Shown here in pieces: positions 53,635 to 64,000 of a stretch of 64,000 nucleotides of DNA; within the stretch, counting starts at the first letter, position 1, and each line of letters opens with the position of its first letter. Both the position numbers and the translations under genes were made by a program. Under the pieces are notes generated by a model. That model saw only the letters and a program-made list of their open reading frames with translations. It was not told the DNA's origin and did not search any database. Location: positions 1,182,230,357 through 1,182,294,356 of the forward strand of contig OY728152.1 in the NCBI GenBank assembly GCA_963277665.1, written 5' to 3'. The stretch is from Viscum album. Lineage: Eukaryota; Streptophyta; Magnoliopsida; Santalales; Viscaceae.

Positions 53635-55500
53635 TAATTTTTTCAAAGAATATGGTTTTTCTTTTTTCACTATCAGTATGACTGTTATGATATATTTCTA
53701 GATTGGGGTTAAGAATATTTAGATATGTGGGGTATGTTTTGAATGACTGACTAGACTTCTGTCATCACGATGAGCTTAATGTAAACGCATGCGGACATGA
53801 ATTGTGATTTTTAGGATTCAAAGTGTTTCAATGACAGTATTTCTTTTTCTATGTCATTTTATAGAAATTGTTGACATATAATTTTTTATTTTTATTAAAT
53901 TGGTGGGTGTAATTTTCTTATGTATCTTTTTATGATGATGCAAATTAACATGCCCCTAGAAATCATCTAGTGAACCCTTGTCTATATGCTACTAATGAAA
54001 CTCGATTGCAAAACCCCCCATTTGATCCGAATTTTTTTATTGTAGTTTCATTCATTGTGCTATCTATATACCTATGTGTTCACCTTCCCTTGTTGAGTTT
54101 ATTATCAAGAATCCACCAACATTATACATGTTGAATGATCATAAAGAGAACCAACATTGGTAAGGAATGACCTAATTACAATTTAAATTATTAGAGGCCC
54201 CTAATTTTTGGAAGGTGTGGTGTGTTTCTTTCAAGATAGAAGTACCCAATAGAAGATGGAGGGACTTTTTTGTTTAGGAATATAATAATTACGGATTGTA
54301 GTATACACAAGTTATTTTTTTCTTCAATAAAATATTAAAACTGATTTCTATGACCTTGGAAGAATTCATAGAGTTACTCAACCATTTGAAAGGGAATCAT
54401 AAATTGATGTAATGTACTAATTTCTTCAAAGAGATAGTTCTATTTTATCTTAAGTTTGATTATAATTATAGGATAATGGTTTGGATGTTTTTAATGGTTC
54501 TTTAACATAATATCCATAATCATGTCTTCCTGATAATTTTTTTTCTAATTTCTAGGTTGTGGATAGGGAACAAATAAAAAATATTTACATGATGTGTAAT
54601 TCAAGAATGAATAAATTTAATACAAAATATGATAGTAGATTTAGTGTCTCTTATAAATAGATGAAAAATAAGTGTAATTTTTATAGAGGAAATAATTGTT
54701 CTTTTTCATAGAATCCATTTTATGAACCATTATTAGAAATTAGTGGAAATAATTATTTCTAGTGTGTTCATATTGATCACATGGACTGATTTAGTTTTGT
54801 TCGTCCAATTATTTGATACTCATGTGGATTCCATTGTCACATGTCAAGGTTGTTCCAAGTTAATATTGTTCCTCTCTTAGGAATAATCTTGTTGGAACAT
54901 TGAGGATCTATATTATAGTAATATGCTTTGTAGAAAATAGGTTTACAGTCACATAACATCATAATAATGTTGTAAACTGCTGTGGAGGAGTCTACAATAG
55001 ATGTTGATGCAAGTATATATAGTATCAAAGGTGATATTTTGTTTGCATTAACCTTAGTTATTTCTTTGTTTGATATAGGATCATGTCACTTCTTTCTATC
55101 AATGGTTATTGTATATATATTGAAACAACCAATATAAATCATTCCCTGCATTAATGAAATACCATCACCTCAAGGAAATAAGGGGAAAGATTTATTATTT
55201 TAGTTATGTGCTTTTTTAATGTTAGGGTTTGAGATGGTAGGGGTTTTTTTGTTCTTAACATTATTCTATTATAATTTTATTATTATGGTGGTTTTTTTAT
55301 TATAAGAAATCTTTTATTGATTTATATCATTGGCTAGTGTCCTTATCTACCACTTATGAGAACCCATGTATGTTTTGAGGAGAATGGAACTTGATGTCCA
55401 GCAGGGGCCCCTCCTTTTCTAGGGCATGGTATGTTTATATATATATTTTTAGTGGAACCTAGAAATTAATATTTTTTGGTGATATTCCTCTATATTAAAT
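53635..55500 (+). pseudogene. Element D leader, gag and protease region, mostly unreadable
   Basis: By position this holds gag and protease before the RT at 55.5 kb. Possible traces are an EEFIELLNHLKG-like frame near 54360 and a KCNFYRGNNCSF frame near 54670 that could be a damaged zinc knuckle. Neither is strong. No protease motif was recognised. A 63-codon minus frame at 54837-55028 is a chance frame on the opposite strand. Confidence 0.4.
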
Positions 55501-55512
55501 AAATTTCTAACA

Positions 55513-56010
55513 GTGTTTATTGAAGAATATTTTTTCCTTTACTATAGAGTGGCATATGAAGTTCTTGAAAAACCTAGTTTGGGAACTCATACAATATCGA
55601 TGTCAGCTTACCGTATAGATGAAGATGATTTAAATCTGACAAAAACTAAATTGGATGATTTTAAATCAAATGGAGTTATATTTCCAAGTGTGTCTATATA
55701 AGAAACCCTTATTCTATATTAAATAAATTATTATTAATCTTTATTCATATGAATGGATTATCATATAATCTATGATGTAATGATAAGAATTAAAAATCCC
55801 TTTCCTTTTATTGATGATTCTTTTGATCGGCTAAAATGGAAAATGTGTATATCAATTTAATGTACCTTGTTATACCATTTTTTTATCTGGGGCCCTTAGA
55901 ATATTCATGTAACTGATGAATCTTATTTTCAACCAATATCTTGATAATTATTTTTGTGTCTTAAGATGACATTTTGGGGTACTCAAATATTGAAGAATAT
56001 CATGTGTACC
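55513..56010 (+). pseudogene. Element D reverse transcriptase relic
   Basis: The plus frame at 55513-55701 reads GTHTISMSAYRIDEDDLNLT and then LDDFKSNGVIFPSVS. This is the chromovirus RT lead 'GTAPISMAPYRMAPAELKEL...LQELLDKGFIRPSVSPW'. A stop follows directly. Further on, ELKIPFLLLMILL (about 55785-55825) matches 'IKNRYPLPRIDDLF', and GALRIFM, LMNLIFNQYLDNYF (about 55890-55955) matches '[23 protein letters not shown]'. Spacing is shorter than in intact RT, so an internal deletion is likely. The FIDD catalytic block is not readable. Confidence 0.85.
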
Positions 56011-57180
56011 ACATGAGTCATGTTTAATAGATCCTAATTGATCACTATCTGTATACAAAATTAACATAATTCAAATTAAAAATATGTTTTATCAAGTTCT
56101 TAATAAATGATAACTCAAAACATGGTATATCAGATTATCGTAAAATGGTGGGGATAGCCATATCATTGTATGAACCCTATAATGTTTTTGAGATTTAAAT
56201 ATTCATGGTTGAAGAAATATATTATTAGTTTTTCATAAATTATTTATTAAAACTTTCATAACCATTGAATATTGTCACCCAATATTCAATAACGTTCTTG
56301 TGGGTTTCAATATGTTAATCATCCTTCAAGAAACTAATGTGACATTTGAGAATTATTCCAATTACGACTTTATCGAAAAACAAACAAGTCTACAAGGTTT
56401 ATTATGATGATCCATGTGTAGGATTAGTATACATTGCTATGTTAGGATACCTTGTGATGGATTCTGGATTACATCACATTTGGGATACTTTTAGGAATTA
56501 CCACATTCATTACATATAACTTTCTGGTGTTGTACTGTGAATAATAGTTTGTGACCTTATCTATTTTTGAGAGTTTAATTATTTTATTTGGTCATAAATG
56601 ATTGAGGTATATATTATTATTAAATATTTTAATCTCTAGAAGAAAATATGGATAGAATACCAATAGTTATTAAAATTCAATATTGCATAAACTCTTGGAA
56701 AAGGTAATTTCATAGATGAAAATATTTTCAGGATGTTTCGAATTAAATATATCATTAAAGATAAGGATCAATGGGACATTGCAGAACCATTTTCAATATT
56801 ACATTAGGGAGTTTTGGAAGAAGAGTTTGGTAATGTTATGAAAAGTCTTCCTTTAACAACCTCTCTCGTTGAGATGATTCTATTGAAACACTATATAGAT
56901 ATTGATTTTTAGGATGTCAAATATTCTCTATATAGTTGGAGAAATTAGTGAGTGATTTATCTCCATATAATTAATTAGTTTCTATATAAACCTGTATGTT
57001 TTTTTAACAATGAGGAAGGTTGTGTTAGGATATTTCCTTTATTCTTTATTGTTTGTCTACCACGGTATTTAAAATATGATCAATGACATGATGCCTCAAA
57101 TCTAGTGGCCTGATGTAAAATAAGAAATAACTCTGTTTGTATCTCAATGTAATACTTTACAATATATTTAGTATTTACAC
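56011..57180 (+). pseudogene. Element D RNase H to integrase linker, unreadable
   Basis: This stretch lies between the RT and integrase relics and has about the length expected for RNase H plus the integrase zinc-binding end. I could not align any frame convincingly. Nothing else is recognised in it. Confidence 0.4.
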
Positions 57181-57760
57181 TACAATCCTTCCATCATACT
57201 TCAGTCTCTTCCCCTTCTGAAATGTAAATTGAATGAGATGTCAATGTATTTTTTTGTCTTATCTATGAATCCCCTTGGTAAGAACACTGGTTTTATGGTG
57301 GTTGAATGACTCACCATGTCAGCTCATTTTCTTCCAATCCATGAAACCACTAAAGTAAGAGAACAAGAGAAGTTTTATGAAAAAGTGATCATAATAATTA
57401 ATGGAAATAAAATGTTCCTTACCCTGGATAGAGACCCACATTTTACCTCTCTTTTTCGGAAGGTCCACCAATAGTTGATGGTAACATATGTCCAGATTTT
57501 TCAGAACATATCATACATAGATACATGGGAAGAAGAAATATGATATTCAGATTCTAAGAATATAACACTTGCATGTGTCATGGACTTCACAGGTGATTGG
57601 GATCTCCATTTAGGGATATTTTACATTTCATATAACTACTATTACTAGTAATCCATTAGAAATTATGATTTTAAAGTTTTATATAGTCAACAATAAAACT
57701 AAACTATCTGTATGTATGAGATTGGTGAAGATTCTTTATTAGTACATTGAATTGTTGATG
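57181..57760 (+). pseudogene. Element D integrase relic
   Basis: The plus strand reads TMSAHFLPIHETTKV (about 57307-57355), matching 'TKSAHFLPVRTDYSL'. LDRDPHFTSLF follows at 57424-57456, matching the second catalytic aspartate block 'SDRDPRFTSRF'. ACVMDFTGDWDLHLGIFYIS (about 57572-57630) matches [22 protein letters not shown]. Order and spacing are those of a full integrase core. Stops and one or more shifts break the frame. Confidence 0.88.
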
Positions 57761-58300
57761 AATCAATGAAAATGATTCAAATGATTTTCCAGCATTTTGT
57801 CAAATCTAAAAAATGGTAAAAATATTTTTTCAATCACCATCATCACTTTTTTGGAGTTTTTAGTCATTTATAATGTTCTTAAAAGAGTTAATTGATTGGT
57901 TCATCACGAGATTTAAAAACAATGAAACCTATATTAAAGGTAGTTTGGGCCATTGGGATCACTAAATAACATTAGAATTTGACATATCACATTGCTATAC
58001 AACATTAATTTTCTTTAACCCAATTTTTTTTTCATTCTCCCAAATGGGAGAAGTATCCTACTAAACTGTCACATAATTTGAATTGGGAATTCATAGGAAA
58101 TGAAACCAATATTGTTTTGACAATGAACCCATTTTTAGTTTTTGATTCCCATGGAATGTTTGTATAAATAATTTTTATTCCATTGGATTGATTTATATGG
58201 AATCATGTGTTAGAAACACATGAGAATATGGAACAAAAATCTATAATGATGTACAAATTTCCTATTCTATTTATAGGAAACCTTCTCCAACATAGATTCC
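57761..58300 (+). pseudogene. Element D integrase tail relic
   Basis: The end of pol is marked by THENMEQKSIMMYKFPILF (about 58215-58275), which aligns with the chromovirus 'EEATWEREDEMRRKYPHLF' ending. The GPY/F module upstream is not clear. The polypurine-like TCTGGAGAAT and the 3' LTR follow within 60 bases. Confidence 0.6.
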
Positions 58301-58330
58301 TTCTGGAAAAATATTTATTGTCTGGAGAAT

Positions 58331-60449
58331 TGTAACTTTTTGATGACTTATTCAGGTTCTTACGTACTTTTTTTATTGATCATATTTAATTTGGGACATT
58401 ATTAATTTAATGTTGGATTAGTTTTATATTTTTTAAGATTTTTTAAACCTTCCACATAGGTGGTTCATGTTTTGATAAATCCACGTGGGTATTACAAGGA
58501 AAATGTTCCGCATGGGTTGGAGTCTTAGATGAGTGTACATGGTTAGTTACATGGGTTATAAAAACTATGTGTCCTCCTCTATCCAAAGAACACATGGTAA
58601 AGGAGTTTCTCATGGGTGGTTTATGGATTATAAAACAAATAATCATACCCATGTTTCACCAATAGTATCCCAGAATGGGTCTCGCAGTTTTCATACATCT
58701 TACCAAACAATGGGACCAAACTAGGAAAAATTAATTAGATAATAAATTATATATTTTTTTCATGTTAGAAACCATAATTTTTCTTCATTATTATTCTAGT
58801 GAATTAGGATGAGGACTAAAGAGACACACCATTTATATTTTAGAGATCGCTTACCTACCATAAATAAAATCAGTTAGAAACAATAGCTTCAAATTGCATA
58901 ATTTTATTTGAGGTGATGGTCTTTTTTATTCACTGTTTTTATTCAAGATGTACTCTTTTATTCTTGAACATAACTTTCAATAGGGGCTATTGATTCGAAA
59001 TACAATATTTTTTCATTATCTAATTTTGTTTCATGTAGATTAATTGTGGAATTGGGACGTACTACCCAGATCTTCACGGATCATTGTTATTTATTTTTTG
59101 GCAATTGTTGTAAGTGATTTCCCACTCTTTCTCTGTTCTATTAATATTGAACTAGAGATTATTAGTTAAAAATTAATGGATTAATGTACCTCCAAAACAT
59201 CAATAACCATGAATTATTCCAATTTATTGAATGATTTTTGAGTGTTTTAATTCTCATGTTTTGAGATGTGTGGTTTTAAAAATTGTCTTCATCTTAAATA
59301 CATTTTTCACATTCTCAATGAATTTTTTTTCAAAAATAAAATAAAATATATTTCTATGTTTTGATAAGTAATGGTATTTTTGGATATGCTTCTGAATGTT
59401 GAGGTTCCCAAATGGATTTTTTTATAAATGATTTTAACATATATTTATTTATATTTTATTACATGAAATTCCCTATGAATGATTTCGATAGGGTAATCTC
59501 ATCTATGATCATAGAAAAACCAAGTAGATATCATCTGATATGAACACTTACCACTTTGATTATTCTAATATGGTAATGGGTTCAATAGGTTTCTGAGTTT
59601 TTGGTTGGGTGGCCCTATCATGAGAGAACCATTACCCCTAGGCATGTTGTACAAGGGTATTGTGCACACCATGTGGAATATTGATCATGAATTTAGTATA
59701 AGGATCCTCCCTAACCTGGAACATATGTTATTGAAAGTGAATGTTTTCCTTGTTGGAAATATTTTATATATATGCATATAATGTCATGGAAAATCATTAG
59801 AAAATGTTCTTGTAGTTATATTTCACAAACTATAAAATGGTGGTTTTCCGTTTTTTTATTAAACTATATAAATTTTAATTTCTTGAATAATTTTAATTTA
59901 CAATATAATTAGAATACATTATAATATAAGCCTATGAAGAAAATTATGGGAATCTACTGTACTTTTTTTCACACATCCAATATATACCATTTCTTTTTAT
60001 TAAGATCATATTTATTGATGCATGTGATGGAAAAGATCAATAAGAATTTATAGATATTTCGTTATGTTGCTTGTGGGAGTCAAAAAATGAGAATATGTCA
60101 TATAGATTTTGTATTTTATTTCTTATTTATTTGGTTTTCTGAGGTTTTTTGGATATGTATTTTCCATAAATTTCTAACCATTAAACTATTTTTTTGTCAA
60201 TATGATATAGTTATTTGATCATTTAATAATGAGTATTATATGTTTAATGTAATAATATACCGTAGAAAAAATACATTATAGTAAGAAGTACTTACTTTTA
60301 GATTTTAAATTTTTTTGACATAATTTATGGAAATATAAGACATTGGATAATTTATCATGGATTAAATATTATGAAGGAAAAGTTGAATTCAATGGGAAAT
60401 AATAAATTGTATTTTTCAAGATAAAACTAATTTTTTATTGGTATTTACA
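58331..60449 (+). repeat. Element D 3' LTR
   Basis: It begins TGTAACTTTTTGATG at 58331 immediately after TCTGGAGAAT and is proposed to end at GGTATTTACA (60440-60449). Near 58445-58720 it has several CATGGGT/CCATG-rich words with GGGTTATAAAA and GGATTATAAAA recurring about 80 bases apart, possibly weak internal repeats. Overlapping open frames on both strands here (58443-58724) are by-products of that composition. Confidence 0.78.
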
Positions 60450-60529
60450 GGATGTTGAACGTTCAGTTTTATATTGGATGAGAAAGTCAATTTTTAAAAA
60501 TATGACTACCTTATAAAGAGGGAATACAC

Positions 60530-62000
60530 AAAAAAAATGGTATGTAGAAAAAAATGGAACCTAATTGATTGTGGTATAAGATATTGTCAAGAATGTTTCC
60601 ACTAATCTATTTTAAATATTTTTTAATCATGTTTAAATCCCTTTACCCAAACATCATTAGGTTTATAATTTGAGAATTCACCACATTAACACGTATTTAC
60701 CGATGTAATTTTTTTTTGCGACTAAAAATAACAGGGAACTTATTAAATAACATGGGACTTATAATTCCTAATATTAATTTTATTTTATTAGACAATATTT
60801 TTATCTGTATGAAAAACTATTTTTAGTATTAGTGCATGTAACACATAAAAACATGTATTCAATAAATGTACATTTCTATGAATAAAATTTACGTGCAGGG
60901 TAATAATATAATTTTTTTAGATTTAATGATATAAATATGATTATTAGAAAACATATAATTGGGTTTTTCATATAAATCAATCAACAATATAATATTACAA
61001 AAAAAATTTAAATAAAACAAAATAATGAATTTTTTTTTTATATTTCAATAAATATTACTTATATTATAATATGTTTAAAATATATTTTATAAGTTCATAA
61101 TAATACTTCAAGATGGATAGTTTTAATCCATATATTAATCTTTATTCAATTAAAAGGTTTTATAATATTATTGGTATTTCTGATATTTTGATAATTTCCT
61201 AAAATTTACAACTTTGAAAAAAACTATACTTTTCACTATTCACATGAAAATAAATTATTTAAAAAACATTAAATGGTCATATAATATAATTTTTTCATTA
61301 TAAGTCAAAAATTGTATTATTTTTATTCAATTAATATTCTAAAATTCTAAAAATTATTTCCAAAATTTGAAATATAATGAAAAACTACTTTTATTGAAAT
61401 AATCTCTTCTTTGAAAGTAAAAATGCAAAATATATAAAACACATGTGTTGAAGAACATATTACATTAATAAATACCTTATTAATTTATCAAAATTTATAT
61501 TTTTATTTCCCCTAAAATTTATATAATAATATGTATGAATAAGTAATGCTCGGGTAGTAGTTGAGGGTTGTGATTCCACGAGTATAGGTTTCATGGATGT
61601 TTCCATGAGCTTGTTTTTCTCTTAGAAAATATTCCAATAATACAAAATTTTACTGAGTTTTGGTTTCGTATTAATATAAAGAAAACCATAGAGAATCTAC
61701 CACCTTTTCTTGTTGAGCTAAATGAGCTTTATAAGCGATAATTCCACTTCTATTTTCATTTTCATTCCATTTTTTCATATATTTTTAAATAAGGTTACTT
61801 AATTTTATACCCAATAATTTAATAACTATATTATAATGAATATTTTTTTAATAATCCAAGATTTTATTTCTTTAAGGGTTGTGTGCAGATTTAGTTTTCG
61901 ATTAAAATTTTGGATTAAAATATTATTTAGTATAATTTTAGTTTGTTACTATATCACTAGACATTATTCCACTGACTGGGTGATGTTTGACATGAGAGAT
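60530..62000. repeat. Direct repeat, right copy (pair with 46.0-47.4 kb)
   Basis: It lies directly right of element D and matches the left copy as described there. An 81-codon plus frame at 61836-62081 begins in the repeat and contains DMRDVFERRGTMRDVRDMM. It has no counterpart in the left copy and no known relative, so it is not called a gene. Confidence 0.6.
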
Positions 62001-64000
62001 GTATTTGAGAGAAGAGGAACCATGAGGGATGTCAGGGATATGATGAATCTTTGGACCCCATTGGTCTCTTTATTGAGGTGATGATCCAAGTTTTAATTTG
62101 TATACAAATGTGGATGGTGATTATCACATGTGTCACCTTATAACCTAAGTAAGTGTTTTTATATTTTTCAACTGTGATGAGTTCTATCAAGATCATAGGA
62201 TACTGAATATGGTTTTCAGGAGGATTTCGGAAGAAGTAAACTTATGATGATTATATATATGTATATTTAAGCTGGATAAGGAAAATTACCTTATAGTGGA
62301 GTTTATATTGTTCAATATGGGAAAGTCCATTTGGGATGTGTTTATATTATTATTATACATATAGTAAAGGTTTTTTCTGTAAAACATTCATTGTTGGGAG
62401 TTTAATGAAACTAAAGAAAACTCCACTTGTAGGTAGGAATATGATACTACTTTTGGAACTAACATGTATTTAGATTTTTGATTTTAATGGTTCTAGGAAG
62501 ATGATATGTCCCATCATGTGCTTGTTACGAAGCCTTGTGGGGCATTAGTGGGAATATTTCAGTCTCTCATACTAATGGTGCTTAGATCCTGTGGACCACT
62601 ATACAATGGGATAGAATATTCCGGGATTTATTAACATGATATGGTGTGTTACCTATGATTTAGTTTTGTTAAATGAGGTGAGTTTTAGGCCTTGTGTCTT
62701 TATCACTATACATGTGTCCAAAATACCTTGGAATTGTTATTTTGGTTTGAAATATTATTATGAATATCCAATAAAACATCTATTACCATCAAAATAATGT
62801 TTTTAGTGAAGATTATATACTTTGTGATAGAAAATAGGTTGTTTTCTATTTTTTTAATTTAAATAACTATTTAATTAATTATTTATGATTCTTTCTCTGT
62901 ATGAGTTTAAAATTTCACAGTGGGTCTGAATTTTCAATCACTATATCGGTCAAACATTGATGAGACATTTAGAATGGAATCATGAGGGCCAGAATACCAT
63001 AAAAGGCCCAATATGGACATAGAATGAGTTCCTTATTGGGTATAGAGGTTTCAAGAGCATCCCCATGGATCGGGGAATGATGTTTGATTGTTTTGAAACA
63101 TTTCACATAGCAAAAACATCACACATGATTCATAATGAAGTGTTCCCTAAACATAATATTCATAATTAACTGAATCATGGTTGAATAATCCATGATTTAG
63201 GTCCAATATAATCATGAAAGTGTCTATGTAGTTAAATATGTATGTCTGATGGTTTGAATATAGTCTCTGTAACCATGATATGTAATAGTGTGAGGGAGCT
63301 ATCCCTGAGTAACACTAGACAGGTAGCTAGTATATGGTTTTGAACACCACATGGCCAAACTGTGCACCTTTAAAATTATGGGAAATGAATATTGTTCCCC
63401 ACAAAAAAAGTAATTTTCCATCCCCCATGTCATTATATTATTATTACCTTCTCACCCATTGGCCTTTTTATATTCCCCACTTCTTCAAAAACCATCAACG
63501 TGGATTTTTCTGGAGTTTGTTCCAAGTGTTCTGAGGTACCAACATCCCTTCAGTAGTATCAAATTCGGGTTTCCTCTTTCATACCTAACATATTACTCTC
63601 ATTTTATTTTATTTAGTTCCCACTCCACTATATTTTTTATGGATTTAGCAGATCATTATGAAGCTTTCAGTCTTCCTAGGAAGTGGGAGTCCCGAGACAC
63701 TATCAACATATGGTGGATTGAGGATTCAAACATGTTACCTTGTATCATGTATTTTACTTCAATTTTCATTAAAATTTTAATTGAATTAATGAAGAATGTA
63801 ATATTGTAGGATGGTGGATTTTCTCATCTTTGGTTCACGTTGGCTCTTGGGGTTGAAATAACTCTATTTTTCGAAGATTTGATGATCATTGTACATCCGG
63901 CGAGTACTCATACATTACATAAAATTTTAATTAATTAATTAATTAATTAATTTTAAATGTCATGGTTAAATTCGTTTTTGATTTTTTCAAGTATTTGAGA
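62001..64000. other. Unassigned DNA, partly less AT-rich
   Basis: From about 62480 to 63850 the composition is noticeably richer in G and C than the surroundings, with CATGG-type words like those in the LTRs of elements C and D. A TTTTTATATTCCCCACTTCTT stretch near 63465 followed by a pyrimidine-rich run is reminiscent of an LTR promoter and transcript start. The partner LTR, if any, would lie beyond the window. A 116-codon plus frame at 63459-63809 overlaps this stretch. I do not recognise it, and its N-terminal half is rich in Phe, Ser, Tyr and Leu, as expected from pyrimidine-rich DNA. Confidence 0.4.
63927..63954. repeat. TTAA tetranucleotide microsatellite
   Basis: About seven uninterrupted units of a TTAA/AATT repeat near the right end of the window. 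Confidence 0.95.

Larger units (their letters stand above)
51589..60449 (+). mobile_element. Element D: plus-strand chromovirus with both LTRs
   Basis: Two repeats of about 2.05-2.12 kb (51589 to about 53634 and 58331 to about 60449) flank a 4.7-kb interior with plus-strand RT, integrase and C-terminal relics. The 3' LTR begins TGTAACTTTTTGATG directly after TCTGGAGAAT, a usual polypurine-tract arrangement. The 5' LTR begins TGTCACATCATAAA. RT resembles the Tekay/Del group, as in element C, but on the opposite strand. The primer-binding site was not found with confidence, and no clean target-site duplication is visible. All coding parts are dead. Confidence 0.82.

Noticed and set aside
58443..58724. 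Overlapping open frames on both strands
   Set aside because: They lie inside the element D 3' LTR; frames on both strands reflect CATGG/CCATG word composition.
61836..62081. 81-codon plus-strand frame with charged DMRDVFERRG segment
   Set aside because: It starts inside a direct repeat, the other copy does not keep the frame, and no family is recognised.
63459..63809. 116-codon plus-strand open frame, the longest in the window
   Set aside because: It resembles no known protein, lies in pyrimidine-rich DNA that produces Phe/Ser/Leu/Tyr-rich frames by composition, and overlaps another open frame. Not called as a gene without expression or conservation data.
1..64000. CRISPR array, bacterial operons, rRNA or functional tRNA genes
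   Set aside because: No regularly spaced identical repeats, ribosome-binding-site-linked frames, or complete tRNA cloverleaf were seen. The only tRNA-like words are the retroelement primer sites and the SINE-like block.

Overview
The window looks like heterochromatic DNA from a flowering plant, or at least a seed plant. It is very AT-rich, poor in CG dinucleotides, and built almost entirely from decayed LTR retrotransposons inserted into one another. The plant assignment rests on Ty3/gypsy elements primed by initiator-methionine tRNA, a decayed Athila-type protease-polymerase, and long LTRs with TGTAACACC-like ends. I cannot name the species. I found no host gene, no rRNA or tRNA gene and no CRISPR array. 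Every long open frame is either a retroelement fragment or a chance frame in AT-rich DNA. Boundaries come from reading by eye and carry errors of tens of bases unless stated.

Left part, 1-12.7 kb: DNA with no recognised gene runs to about 8 kb. It is followed by a plus-strand Athila-type pol relic (8.06-11.54 kb) with protease, reverse transcriptase, RNase H, integrase and a C-terminal segment in that order.

Centre, 12.7-45.9 kb: this reads as one minus-strand LTR retrotransposon ('element B') interrupted three times. Its 3' LTR (12.693-27.605 kb) is split by a related minus-strand element ('element A', 13.943-24.977 kb). Its short interior is split by a full-length Tekay/Del-like chromovirus ('element C', 29.862-40.593 kb). 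Its 5' LTR is split by a probable non-autonomous CACTA transposon (40.88-42.68 kb). Elements A and B share roughly 4-kb LTRs, a conserved array of three subrepeats about 190 bases apart inside the LTR, and an interior of only about 2.3 kb. That interior keeps a gag zinc-knuckle relic but shows no pol, so they look like a gag-only non-autonomous family. A probable tRNA-derived SINE sits inside element A.

Right part, 45.9-64 kb: a pair of direct repeats (46.0-47.4 and 60.5-62.0 kb), a minisatellite with a period near 33 bases (49.40-49.64 kb), and a plus-strand chromovirus ('element D', 51.589-60.449 kb) with both LTRs and readable RT and integrase relics. The last 2 kb is unassigned and somewhat less AT-rich in places.

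No gene here is likely to make a functional protein. Premature stops and frameshifts interrupt every retroelement domain. Many of the changes are C-to-T or G-to-A, as expected for old methylated DNA. The window's main value is as a readable insertion history: Athila-bearing DNA, then element B, then A, C and CACTA inside it, then the SINE inside A.
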